A stretch of 64,000 nt of DNA from Asterella californica. Lineage: Eukaryota; Streptophyta; Marchantiopsida; Marchantiales; Aytoniaceae. Position 1 is the stretch's first letter; every line of letters begins with the position of its first letter. Below, in pieces: positions 9,107 to 19,829 of this stretch. The notes beneath the pieces were generated by a model that saw nothing but the letters and a program-made list of their open reading frames with translations, made no database searches and had not been told where the DNA came from. Where the stretch lies: NCBI GenBank assembly GCA_036924285.1, contig JAYKYS010000007.1:31116001-31180000 (forward strand), read 5' to 3'. Made by a program: the position numbers and the translations under genes.

Positions 9107-9894
9107 TAGCTACTGATTATGCAACGAAGATGGTTGAAGCAGCAGCTACCAAGAAAGACGACGCAGCCACTGTGGCTGAGTTTCTGTACACTCAAATCAT
9201 TACTCGATATGGATGCCCACTGGAGTTGGTAAGTGACCGAGGTACACATTTTTTGAACAAGATGATAGAGGAACTGACAGATTACTTTGGTATAAAACAT
9301 CGGAAGACAACACCGTACAATCCAAAAGCTAATGGATTGACGGAGAAGTCTAACGGAGTGTTGTGCAAGATTCTGAACAAGGTGACAGTGAATCATGCAT
9401 ATGATTGGGATACAAAGTTACCGGCTGTCTTATGGGCATTTCGGAATGCAAAGAAGATCACGACTCGACAAACACCCTTTTTCCTAACATATGGCATGAC
9501 ACCGATTATGCGAGTTGAATTTGATGTGCCTACTTACAGAATCCTGTCTGAAGATAGATTGTCAGTGGAGGAGAGCCAACTGTTACGACTCAAGAGTCTG
9601 ATCACACTTGAGGAAGACCGTGAAGAGTCTAAACGACTAACGGAAATCATTCAAATGAAGGGGAAAGAGAAGCACGATAAGAAGATCCGCAAGGTGGACA
9701 TCAAGGATGGTGATTTAGTACTGCTGTATGACAGTAGGTACACCAAATTTCCAGGGAAGTTACACTTACGTTGGATGGATCCTTACAAAGTAACGCGTCG
9801 TTATAGTAATGGTTCGGTTCAGTTGGAAGAACTCGATGGGACATTGTTAGTCACTCGAGTCAATGGGTGGAGAATCAAGAGATACTACTCTTAA
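9061..9894 (+). CDS. Integrase catalytic core and C-terminus (frame-shifted)
   Basis: Continuation of pol in another frame. It reads into the DDE core: the second Asp in SDRGTHF near 9235 and the Glu in NGLTEKSN near 9330. The C-terminal part has a WMDPYKV-type GPY/F-like segment near 9775 and ends at TAA 9892-9894. I see no chromodomain. There is no start codon at the break, so it is not an independent gene. It is the rest of pol, disconnected by the deletion near 9060. Confidence 0.85.
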   Translation, partial: TIQPATRRTRRRYILIATDYATKMVEAAATKKDDAATVAEFLYTQIITRYGCPLELVSDRGTHFLNKMIEELTDYFGIKHRKTTPYNPKANGLTEKSNGVLCKILNKVTVNHAYDWDTKLPAVLWAFRNAKKITTRQTPFFLTYGMTPIMRVEFDVPTYRILSEDRLSVEESQLLRLKSLITLEEDREESKRLTEIIQMKGKEKHDKKIRKVDIKDGDLVLLYDSRYTKFPGKLHLRWMDPYKVTRRYSNGSVQLEELDGTLLVTRVNGWRIKRYYS

Positions 9895-9920
9895 CTGTTC
9901 GTGGGGTCGCTTCACAATTG

Positions 9921-9932
9921 AGAGGGGGAGTA
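9921..9932 (+). promoter_or_regulatory. Polypurine tract
   Basis: A purine run (AGAGGGGGAGTA) abuts the 3' LTR start at 9933, the expected primer for plus-strand synthesis. Confidence 0.8.
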
Positions 9933-10497
9933 TGTGAAGCCTTGGTTTTTCGTTTTGTTAATTAATTGATTAGTTGTAAAGTAAATAAGAAGAATAGATG
10001 ATAGAAGATAAACGATATGAGTAGAATAGTGTTAATTAGAAGTTAAGTGAAGAATCTCAGTTCTGGAGGAATTTATCGAATCTATGGAGACACTGAAAGA
10101 TGATTTCCTCATAGATGAATTCCTCGGGCGAAGAGCTTCCTAACGAGATGTTGTGCGAGGCAATCGGAGACCGAATGACGAAGTTACAGCAGACTGAAGA
10201 ATGTCAGTCGTCAAGAGGAAAACCCTAACTTCGGCACGTGCAGGAAAACCTATCGCGGGATATAAGCCAGGTAACAAGACATTTACTTTACTCTTTTACT
10301 ATTCCAAGAGCGAGCGATAGCAAGGCCCATCGAGCCGTAATTTCCGAGCGCCGAAGTACATCAGTTACGGGCGAGGAAACCAATTTGCGAGTGACTGGCG
10401 AGGAAGCCAAATTGCGAGGAAGAACTCAATTACGGGCGAGGAAGGAATTGCAGCGAAGAATCCGTTTGTGACGAAGATCATTGCAGTGATCCTAGGG

Positions 10498-11169
10498 ATG
10501 CGAGGGATGCAGACGGCTAAGTCGTCGAGGCTCCGATCCTTTGAAGTGAATCGAGTGGCTCTTCGTAGCTATGAGAAGGAGCTTGAGGAAATGGGACTAG
10601 CGTTCCTCTTACTTCTTTGGTGGGGGATGGTCTCCTCCAAATTGGTGCACGAGTTGAAGGTCTGCAAGCAGCATCCGGCCGATGATCACTATGGACGACC
10701 ATGTAACTGGACCGAAGCTCACTGGTCCGCTGTCTTGGGAACTGACGATGCAGGTCGGGAAGGTGATCTTTTGTTTGACACCACATCTGCCGCTGCTTCG
10801 TCCGAAGCAGTGAAGAACTTCCCGAATCTCTTCAAGGAGTTACCTCTAGGGAGGAACGGCTACCGAACGAGTGATTTCTGCGACCCGAAGAAGAGAAAAG
10901 TAGCCGATGCGATTATGGCGATCTTCAGACCACGAAGAACGACATACATGTCGAACTGGCAAATCAACTTCATCGAGCAGCTCTTTGCCGGACGAAGAGC
11001 ACATTGGGCGAGGATCTTCCATCGACATGTGCTGAAGCTGTGGAATGCGAATGACTTGGCGTACATAGGATCATTTGTATCGATGTTCTATATGGGGATG
11101 GGACTGCTGTCGGACGAACAGCAGACGAAGTTGGGTTTTACCGCAGCTGCAGAGGAAGATGAATTTTAG
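10498..11169 (+). CDS. U3 reading frame A (3' LTR copy)
   Basis: Counterpart of 978-1649 with about seven amino-acid differences and the same terminal TAG at 11167-11169. In genomic RNA this is the copy that would be present, lying 3' of integrase in the way accessory genes overlap the 3' LTR in some retroviruses. Confidence 0.5.
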   Translation: MRGMQTAKSSRLRSFEVNRVALRSYEKELEEMGLAFLLLLWWGMVSSKLVHELKVCKQHPADDHYGRPCNWTEAHWSAVLGTDDAGREGDLLFDTTSAAASSEAVKNFPNLFKELPLGRNGYRTSDFCDPKKRKVADAIMAIFRPRRTTYMSNWQINFIEQLFAGRRAHWARIFHRHVLKLWNANDLAYIGSFVSMFYMGMGLLSDEQQTKLGFTAAAEEDEF

Positions 11170-12330
11170 GTGGTACAGACTCCAGCACGAGATGTACAAC
11201 TCGAGAGGTTCTTCGACGAAGTCGAGGCCGAAGGAGCACCAGCCGAAGTAGCAGTGGAGGTAACGAAGAAGAACGAGGCATCGACTTCAACGCCAGCTCC
11301 AGAGAAGGCGATCGAAGAGGTAACACCGACCGAAGACGAAGATGTAGTCGAGGTATCTCCTCCGATCCGCAGGAGTGGAAGGAAGAAGCCGTTGGAAGAG
11401 ACGCCGAGGTCTGTACAGAAGTCGCGGAAGAAGATGAAGATGACGAGGACAGTCCGCGCCGACGATGAACCAGCTGACGAAGAAGTGATTGAGGAAGCTG
11501 AAGAAGGAGACACTCCTCGGACAGAGAAGAGCGTGGACACTACACCGAAGACTACTCTTTCTCTATCGACGATAGGAGAGATTGAACAGCTTACTTCTTC
11601 GGCGAAGTACATCCAAGAGGTGGTCGCACCCTTGCTGCACAGCTTGGAAGCGAACCGCGGGACCTACGAGGAAGTCGTCGGTAGGAAGCTGAACCTGGTA
11701 GAGTTAGTGCATACAATGCACTTCGGCCGAGGTAACTGGCAGGAAGAGAAGGAGAATCTGAGAGCTGCACTTCGCATGGCCCAGAAGGAGGCACAGACGA
11801 GGACCGATGAACTGAAGAATGCGACATCTGAGAAGGAGGAGCTTCTTCGGCAAAAGATTGATCGTGAGAAAGAACATGAGAAGGTTCTTTCTCTGATGAA
11901 GAAGGATTTGGATGACATGCGCGGGCAGCGAAACAGGTACCAAGACACTGTCGGCCAGCTGACGACGGAGGTGGAGGATCTGAAGCGGCGCACCGTCAAG
12001 GCCGAGGAACTAAGCGCTCAACTTCGGAGTAGGGTCGAGCCGGTGCTGAAGAACTACTTCGCCGTTGAGATGGACGCCGAGGAAGCGGGATTTCTTCGCA
12101 AGGTTAGAGAGGAGTTCTTAGCTGCAGATGCGGAGGATACTTCAGCTAGGAACCGGGTAGCTAGGCTAGGCCAGCGAGTAATTAGGGAGCTTAGGGAGGT
12201 TAGAGCAACCGTAGAGTTCTCAGTTTGCGAGATAGGTAGAGAGCTAGCGGTAGAAAGCGGTGTCGTTCCTGGTGTCGTTTCGGACACAGGACCTTCATCC
12301 GACGGTCCAGAAGTACGCCCAACTTCTTAG
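11170..12330 (+). CDS. U3 reading frame B, coiled coil (3' LTR copy)
   Basis: Counterpart of 1650-2810, open over the same 386 codons with about four amino-acid changes. Acidic N-terminus, basic patch and coiled-coil middle are kept. It starts directly after the TAG of frame A. Confidence 0.5.
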   Translation: MVQTPARDVQLERFFDEVEAEGAPAEVAVEVTKKNEASTSTPAPEKAIEEVTPTEDEDVVEVSPPIRRSGRKKPLEETPRSVQKSRKKMKMTRTVRADDEPADEEVIEEAEEGDTPRTEKSVDTTPKTTLSLSTIGEIEQLTSSAKYIQEVVAPLLHSLEANRGTYEEVVGRKLNLVELVHTMHFGRGNWQEEKENLRAALRMAQKEAQTRTDELKNATSEKEELLRQKIDREKEHEKVLSLMKKDLDDMRGQRNRYQDTVGQLTTEVEDLKRRTVKAEELSAQLRSRVEPVLKNYFAVEMDAEEAGFLRKVREEFLAADAEDTSARNRVARLGQRVIRELREVRATVEFSVCEIGRELAVESGVVPGVVSDTGPSSDGPEVRPTS

Positions 12331-13115
12331 GAAGAAGATCCGTCATCTTCGGGAAAATCTGTATATAAGCGTTGTGTTGTTTGTATTCAGGACCTCTATG
12401 TGTTTTATCATTTTTGAGTTTTCTATTTCCTGAGTTTGCGGAGCCATTGAGTGTTTTATGTTCTTCGGGGATTTACCTACGAAGTATCGTAGTTTGCTGT
12501 GGTAGGAATTAGTCTGGGTGCCGAAGGATTTGCTGTCAACATTTGAAATCAGAGTAGAACGTTTACGGCGAGGACTGAGAATAGACCAGCATCTGCGGAG
12601 TTAGTTTCCTACGAAGACGTTTTTGGGTGAAGTTGACTTCGGAGGAAGTTGTTCTTTGGTGGAACACTTAGGAAGGAGTTCAGTCTGGTACTTCGGCGGA
12701 AGAAGAGTCTTCTTCGCCAGAGTTTTCCGAGAGCAGTAGTAGTGAAAGTGACTTAGTGTGAAGATACTTAGCGTTTATGGTGTTAGAGGCTACCTAGTAG
12801 CACTTCAACAGTACTTCCTCGTGTGACATTTCCATCCGTGGCTCTGTTACTCTGTTGTTCATCTATTTCTTGAGGTCCCTGACCTGTTCAGTACCTGTTA
12901 TGTTTGTTTGTCAGGATTATCAACTCTATCTTGTTGGTTAGACCTGAGTTTGATCTCTACTGGGACTGATTTCTGCCCGTGAGAATAAAAGACAACTATA
13001 AAGAATCACCTTTGTCACGTGTTTACTACTTTTGGATGATCTTTACTTGCATCTCTGTGGGTTCGACCCTTAAATTACTACTTTCGAGCATCTTTTGGTT
13101 TTCTTGTGTGTTACA

Positions 13116-13120
13116 GGTAG
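13116..13120. repeat. Target-site duplication GGTAG, right copy
   Basis: Matches 408-412. The sequence after it resumes the interrupted outer LTR. Confidence 0.95.
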
Positions 13121-13498
13121 CTAGTTTTGGCTAAGAGCTTGTACATGGATGTGGTTTGGACTTGGGTTTGGATCGCGTGATTCTGCTGTGGCTCTGTTTG
13201 TTAGCAAAGGAAAGTTTCTCTTACTTTGAGCTACACTTCGGTGGTTTTGGGCCAGGGTTGTGATTCAGGGGTTGTTTTTAGGGGCTTTTGCAGCAGGTTA
13301 CAGACCGCTCTAGTTCGTTTCTCAGTTCTGTGCTCTTAGGAGAAAGAACCGGCAATGTACATACATTTGGAGTTGGTATATATCGCAACATTCATTTTCG
13401 TGGTTGTTTTTCTCTGTCTTGTCTCTGTTTCAGCACACAACATCTCTACAGCTAGGAACCTTGCATTTTCCTGGACATCCTTCACGCAAAATCCGACA
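13121..13498 (+). mobile_element. 5' LTR of outer TR-GAG-type element, right fragment
   Basis: Collinear with 16676-17054 of the intact 3' LTR. It ends CCGACA, the inverse of the TGTCGG that begins the 3' LTR at 15846. Differences between the two outer LTRs are several percent by eye, so the outer element is older than its nested guest. Confidence 0.85.
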
Positions 13499-15845
13499 CG
13501 ACATTCGGTGGTGAACTCGACGTGAAGGTCTGGGGTGGAGATTTCTTCTGTGTGTGAGCTTGGAAGAAGAGATCAGCAATCATGAACGAGGATGAAGATG
13601 GATTCGGTTGTTCGGGAGGTTACTGCGGACCTGGGATGATGGATATGTAGATGCTTTGGGATCATGGGAGGATGGGATGAGCCATGACTATGGACGGGAT
13701 GGACTGATCAGAGGGTATACCAGGAGTGCAGTTGGATGCAGCAACTGCACGTTTGTTTCAAACCTTCACTTTATTTTTGCGACAAGAGCAAGAGAACCAA
13801 CAAAAGGAGGCTTTGAGGACGAAGGTGCTTCTAAAGGTGATCGACAAGCTCGATCAATTTGATGGGGAAGACATCTCAAAGTACTTGAGATGTTACAAGA
13901 TGGAGATGGATTTGGATCAGGTATCGGAGAAGGAGATGATCGAGACATTTGAACTCGCTGCGGTGCTTGAGATAAGGGAGCATGTGAAGAGTTTAACAAA
14001 GCGTTTTGGGAGGAATTGGGATACATTTTCACATGCGCTGATGGAGGAGTATTTCTAGGGAAACTCAGATCGAGTAACCAAGAAATAATTTCTGGAGTGG
14101 GTCAACCGATCCGGCAAGGGTTTGTAGCCTACAGAGTTGTTAAAGGAGTTCGAGAGACAATTCTCTCAACTACCTCGGGTGGACAAGCTAACCTTGGAGA
14201 CTTACAAGACGGAGCTGTTTCTTCAAGCTGCTGATGAGACATGGCAAGAGCCATTGGAGCTACTCCTAGAGGATGGGGAGGAAGAAGAAGGGTTGACAAG
14301 GAATTGGGAGGTTGTACATGAAGTGGTTGAGCTTCTTGTTTGGAGACATACAAGAGAAAGGGTTACAAGATCGACACATGTATCGCTGAATATCACACCA
14401 GTTTGGGTAGTATCTGAGGTTCAACCTCTAGTTGTGGTTGTAGAGGAGAAGGATGCAACCATCGAGGACCTACAACAAAAGATGCAAGATCTGCAAGCTA
14501 AGGTTACTAGGTTGGAGGATAAGAGATCGTCGACCAAGATGGAGCTTGTACCCAAACCAGCTTGGGTACATCACTGCGTATGGTGTGATGGTACTGACCA
14601 TCAGCGAGATGATTGCATCGACTTTGTAGAGTCTTTGCAACGAGAGGTTATTTCTTGGGAGGATAGAAATGTTGGGTTCAGAAGTACAAGTACTCTCCTT
14701 CAAGCCAACGTTGGTAAAGGAGGGATGAAGAAGTTTGTGGATGATTACTTTGCGGCACATGCAGTTGTAGCTATCGAAGCTACAAGTTATGGTGCTAGGG
14801 TGGAGGAGATTGAGCATGATCTCCATAGAGATGATTTGGGTGAGCACGAGGATCTAAACGAGCTCAAGTTGTATACTGCATCCACAATGCAGAGCGAGAA
14901 GAAGGGACAAGAAGAGACTTCTTCAAGGAAGCAAGCTGGGGAGGATAAGGTTCAACATGAAACTATTCTTCCTATACAAGCAATGGAGGACGATCTTGCA
15001 CAACCGAAGGAGATGGTTGGGGTGCAGACAATGGACATGGTCGATCTGGTTGCACACATACAACAACCAGATATTGGTACAGTGATGGATGTGGTTGATC
15101 TGGTTGCATGCAAACAACAATCAGATATTGGGATGATGACGATGGATGTGAAGGGAGGTTGGAATGAGCGCATTCGAGATGCCAAGGTTGGGTTCCTATC
15201 ACGGGAGGTCTTGGGTGCAACTAGAAGAGAAGTCTATGATGTCACCATCGGCATCATCAAGGACGGACATGCTGAGGATGAAAGAGAGTGGACGGATGCT
15301 TTCGAGGCTACGCGTATAAGATGATGGATAAGGACTTACAGGGGAGAAGTCATTGCTGAAGGTGATTAGGATTGGGAGGATGATGTTTGGGGGGTTGTAA
15401 ATATTTTCAGAAAAAGGTTGAGAGAATGATGCTTAGGAGGTTGTAAAGATTTTCAGAAGAAGGGATCATGGAAGATGATGGTTGAAGAGGATACCATTGT
15501 ACAACGAGATAAAGATGGTTGCGATTGAGGATTTTACTTGCAGCAGTGTGGTGGATCCTGACACAACTTTGGATCTTCACTTTCATCACATAGATGGGTA
15601 GAGCTCATTGTCAGCTTTCCATGGGCATCTTGTCTACTTCATTTGGACACCTACTGGAGAAGTAATGCGACTCGAAAGAAGGGAAAATCAAGCTAGGCCT
15701 TAGTTTACTTGCTGATTGGGTATTTGCAGCCCCAGGTGTTATATTAAAGATGCAAGGGGTCTGCTTCCTCATTATGACAGAGAACTTCGTACGTACAGAG
15801 ACTGATACAAGGGGGCAGCTTAGGGGTTAGCTTGCGCTTGCGACT
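13499..15845 (+). mobile_element. Internal region of non-autonomous TR-GAG element
   Basis: About 2.35 kb between the outer LTRs. The only recognisable coding content is the gag-like frame at 13726-15324; I see no protease, RT or integrase. Terminal-repeat elements with only a GAG domain are a known class of non-autonomous retrotransposon. The primer site is not securely identified, since the sequence after the LTR (TGGTGAACTCGACG at 13508) does not match a tRNA end I know. A G-rich run at 15809-15814 is the nearest polypurine candidate but is not adjacent to the 3' LTR. Confidence 0.75.
13726..15324 (+). pseudogene. gag: Gag-like frame of the TR-GAG element, broken
   Basis: One frame with a Gag-like core (13726-14055), a short gap with three in-frame stops (TAG 14056, TAA 14086, TAG 14125) and a long open part (14137-15324). 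The first part has a hydrophobic-helical pattern around SKYLRCYKMEM typical of Gag capsid regions. The second part has a coiled-coil segment, then a CCHC zinc knuckle at 14575-14616 (C-x2-C-x4-H-x4-C) and a charged tail. Sequence similarity to Gag families is inferred by eye. The start is uncertain, because another frame (13608-13862) covers the presumed N-terminus. In this copy it cannot make a full Gag without readthrough. Confidence 0.6.
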
Positions 15846-17054
15846 TGTCGGTGGACAGTTAGGGATTTGAGAAGTCCAATACACACGCGCAAGGTGTGTC
15901 ATTGGGTTCAGATCTGTGCAGGCTACGCACAGGTTAAGACGGTTTGCGAAGAGACGGATCGGAGGATGTGTACTGAGAGAAATTGAGACGCATGAAGGAG
16001 ATTTGGAGATTTCAGTTACCTGTGAAGGAGAGTTGGACCGTTCCGGAGTCCAAAGCGCTTCTCGCAGGGAAGCGCTTGCGTCTGATTTTTCATCATCTAC
16101 GACCTAAAATTGTGTTGTTCTTCGCGATCGGTGTGTCAAGCTCTTCGTTCTTGATGCCTACGCGACCAAGGAGTCTTCATGTACGCGTAGGAGAAGACAA
16201 TACGTGGATTAGATTGTTGGTTTGGGTGAGGTGAGCGAGTTTGAGCCACAAGGAGTCCATTTACGTCAGTTTTTTGCAACCTGCGATTAAATTTCTTGCG
16301 TGGTTTTGCAAGGGGAACTCCACACGACTTGTTTGGAGTCTCGTTGGGTTCGTGATAGCTAGATCTATCTGCCAGGGAAGACGGATATCAGTTTAGACGA
16401 TATGTTTGTGCGGTGTGTGCGGTTTTAAGCCGCAAGGAGGAGTTTTGAAAGTCTGATCATCTGCGATTGAAAATCGGCGATATCTCGGCTGTTGGGAGTC
16501 GGATCTGAAGGTTTCTTGGGTTAACAGAGTCAGCGGAGGAGACCCTATCGACATCTGAAGTCTGTTCGGTGAAAGGAGGAAGTTCTCATATAGGTCTTTT
16601 TCGATTTCTTCGCTACGAGTTTTGCTCTTTTGAGTTCGTTAGAGTTCTGGTTGGCTATATACAGCTTGTGGTAGCTAGTTTTGGCTAAGAGCTTGTACAT
16701 GGGTGTGGTTTGGACTTGGGTTTGGATCGCGTGATTCTGCTGTGGCTCTGTTTGTTAGCAAAGGAAATTTTCTCTTGCTTTGAGCTACGCTTCGGTGGTT
16801 TTGGATCAGGGTTGTGATTCAGGGGTTGTTTTTAGGGACTTTTGCAGCAGGTTACAGACCGCTCTGTTCTGTTTCTCAGTTCTGTGCTCTTAGGAGAAAG
16901 AACCGGCAATGTACATACATTTGGAGTTGGTATATATCGCAGCATTCATTTTCGTGGTTGTTTTTCTCTGTCTTGTCTCTTTTTTTCAGCACAAAACATC
17001 TCCACAGCCAGGAACCTCACGTTTTCCTGGACATCCTTCACGCAAAATCTGACA
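15846..17054 (+). repeat. 3' LTR of outer TR-GAG-type element (1209 bp)
   Basis: Starts TGTCGG and ends CTGACA (CCGACA in the 5' copy), giving a 6-bp terminal inverted repeat. 16264 onward matches window positions 1-412 and 13121-13498. Short frames inside look like noise. The 5-bp duplication cannot be checked because the 5' border is outside the window. Confidence 0.8.
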
Positions 17055-18395
17055 CGATAACGCAATCTCTCCTGATTGCAAGTTAGGATTGGAGGAGAAT
17101 CTCTCTCTTGCGGCGCAAGGCAGATGCATAAAGACGAACACCGAGTAGGATTTTGTGCACACAAAACACATTACGTCTGTTGCTAGAGACATACGAATAG
17201 ATTTGGATTACACAAGAGGGGTCTACACTTCCACTCCCAGCGGTGGATCGAAAGATGTAGACAACAGTAGTGGACAGCCTAGAACAGAGAACGGCATCAT
17301 CGTGTATTCTTGTCTCTAAGCTGGTGTGTCGAGGGGTAGGAATTGGAAGTGGAGGGAGTGAGGTTCCTGAAACCAATGTACCTTCTTCTCGAGGAATTGA
17401 TTTCAGATTTGGGTGTAGAAGCTTTGTCTGTGCCTTCTGGGTAATGGGTTTCCTCGAATTCACACCCAATTGTGCATGGGAAGCCTTCTTCTTGAGTGGC
17501 CGTGATGGTTAGAAGCTGTGCAGAGTCAAAACTTGTCTCATCCAGTGGAGCATTTCGGATCCACGTACGGACAGTCCTATGAGAAAGCGATCCCATACGA
17601 CAGAGTAAGATTTCTTCTCACACCAAAAGACGACATCCTCGAGTAGAAGATTGTGTAATTGTAAGACAATTTGTGATTTTCTTCCCCAAATTACTACAAG
17701 TAGGGATGGCTTGTTAGTCAAGATCCGGACTAGAAGCTTGTCGAAGTCTTAATTTCTCATTTCATCTTGTTTCCTCTTGTTTGGATTTTCTCTTCTTCTT
17801 CATCTTCTCTCATCTTCTCATCTTCCTACCTTCTTCTAGTGAGCTTCCGAGACTTCTATTGAGCTTCCGTGGAGATGAATATTGTTGTAGTGCTGCAGGA
17901 AGACCGTTTCTGTAGACAGAAGCCTGTGAAGGTTACTGGGGACACACACCCTGTGATTGATCTAACCCCGTTGAAAATGGGAAGAGCAATGCGTGACAGA
18001 CATTGTTAATTTGGTATCTACGGAGCAGAAGCAGTCTTCTGGAGGTGTGAGAAGCCGAATTGAATCCCCAGAAGCCGAGAATTGCTTCGAAAAGACTGTC
18101 GTGGGAAGATTGAAAGCCGTGACCTGGAAGTAAGAAGCGTCTTCCTCAGCTTCCCAGCAGATATCTGTGTGATATTTTAGATTGTAGTTGTTTGTTTTGA
18201 TCTAGAGCACCTTTTGAAGGGTCTGAAAGTCGTGTGGTTTTGTGAGAAGACAGGATTTCTAGGTAAAACTCGTGTGTTTGTGCGTTTGAACAGATCCTAG
18301 AACTTAGAGCAGCGATATTTGTACAAATCCTCTTTGGGAACTATATCTTTTATGCTATAATGGGCTAAAAGAGAAATCTTGAGACACTACAAATC
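17055..18395. other. Unassigned stretch, possible retroelement 5' remnant
   Basis: No gene recognised. TTTGGTATCTACGGAGC around 18010-18026 resembles a degenerate initiator-Met primer-binding site, and the pyrimidine-rich 17740-17840 could be LTR sequence. It may be the 5' end of the copia relic seen at 19830-21190, interrupted by the inverted LTR relic. I could not find a matching 3' LTR. Confidence 0.3.
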
Positions 18396-19650
18396 ATCCT
18401 AACCTTAATGATGATCGTGAGTGCAACTCACATTGGTATCGATATAGCGAGAGCGTTATCCAAAACTTGAAGTAGGCATCAAACTCGTAGCCAAGAATCC
18501 AAAAAATACTAAGGACTTCTTCTTGCCTCCAAACAGTCTTCAAATATGAATAGGGTATGTTCTCATGACTCCAATAGCCCAAAGAATCACCAAATCTGAT
18601 CTCCAACAGTCGAGATACTCTAACTTTTGTTGTCATGTGACCAAACCTCCAAAACCTCCTTCTTGTGAGCTAAAATCACTCACTCGTCCAACGGATCACT
18701 TGATTTGAGATCTATCTCCTCCTATAGATAGATCCGACTATCCTGAATCCAACGAGATCTCAAACAAGTAGTTTAGAGTTCTCTTCACTAAGTATGACCA
18801 GAAATTTTGTCATAGGAAGCAAAATTCTGATGTAAATTGACCGCTTGCGGCTCAATCTTCCTCACATGTCCAACATAAAAGTCCAATCTACGTGCAATCC
18901 TCTCCTATGCGTAGATGAAGACTCCTTGATCGCAAAGGCACTAAGAACAAAGAGCTTGATCCATCGATCGCAAAGAACAACCTAACCTCATATCGCAACT
19001 AAACAAAAATCGATGAAAACTTTCTCTCTGCGAGTCAATCTCTCTCACATCTCACAATTCACCCGAAGAAACTTCGTAACGGCTTCAATCTCCTAAAGAA
19101 CTCGATGTTTTAATCCCAATGGATCCAATGATAGCAAGTTTGGACTCCAGAACGATCCAAACGGTCCAACTCTCTTTCGCATGCAACTAAAACACTCCAA
19201 TCTTCTCGCCCTATGTCTCAATTCTCCCAAAACACACAACATGATCCATCTCTTCTTGAACGGTCTTATCCTATGTGTCACATGCATTAATCTGAACCCA
19301 ATAACACCTTGCGCGTATGCATTGGACCTCCCAATCTTCTGAAATGTCCACGAACAGATCGTAGATACAAGCTAACCCCTTAAACACCCCCTTACATCAG
19401 TTTTCATAAGGCGTGAACTCTCTAGAATATGGCAAGCAGACCCCTTGTGTTCTTAGTATAGCACGAGAAATCGCAAATACCCAATCAGCACCGAGAAGCT
19501 AAGACCTAGCTTGTTGTTCTCATCTTTTGAACTCCTTAACACTACTAATAAGCATCCAATGAAGTAGACGAAGTGTCCATGAGAACCTTACGAAGCTATG
19601 TCACTTGGTGCAATGAGAATGTAGATCCGAAAGTAGATCAAAAACAACTA
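18396..19650 (-). mobile_element. Inverted, decayed relic of the TR-GAG LTR and 3' end
   Basis: Read on the minus strand this follows 15610-16670 of the outer element: the pre-LTR segment (matching 15620-15770), then the LTR in order. Shared words include the region around 19290-19340 against 15865-15905, and 18780-18850 against 16255-16330. Identity is roughly 65-75 percent by eye with indels, so it is an older relative in opposite orientation. No coding capacity. Confidence 0.65.
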
Positions 19651-19829
19651 TTTCTCTCCATGAGCGTCTTGGGAGTGAAAACATGAAGCATTAAATTTCA
19701 ACTTTCATGTAGAAGCTGATCCACGACACGACGACATTCGTTGATCCGACACGAACGATCCGCACATCACTCGATTCCTCCTTAATGAGATCCGAAGAAG
19801 AACTATGATGCATATGTTCTCGTCCTTAA

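Larger units (their letters stand above)
413..13115 (+). mobile_element. Young Ty3/gypsy retrotransposon, Tat/Athila-like
   Basis: A 12.7-kb LTR element: 5' LTR 413-3595, primer-binding site, gag, protease, RT-RNase H, integrase, polypurine tract, 3' LTR 9933-13115. The LTRs begin TGTG and end TTACA, are both 3183 bp, and align at a constant offset of 9520 without indels. By eye I counted about 30 substitutions, roughly 0.9 percent, so insertion is recent. The tRNA-Asp-type primer site, three zinc knuckles in Gag and no visible chromodomain fit the non-chromovirus Tat/Athila branch. It is nested inside another element's LTR. Single in-frame stops separate gag, protease and pol, and a one-base deletion near 9060 breaks the integrase, so this copy may not be autonomous. 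Confidence 0.93.
9933..13115 (+). repeat. 3' LTR of the Tat/Athila-like element
   Basis: Same length and order as 413-3595, with about 30 substitutions (most of them transitions) and no indel. It carries its own copy of the two U3 reading frames, TATA box (12362-12369) and AATAAA (12984-12989). It ends TTACA at 13115, followed by the GGTAG duplication. Confidence 0.95.

Noticed and set aside
9040..9112. Programmed frameshift within integrase
   Set aside because: No slippery heptamer or pseudoknot is visible, and the break falls inside a folded catalytic domain, so a one-base loss is simpler.
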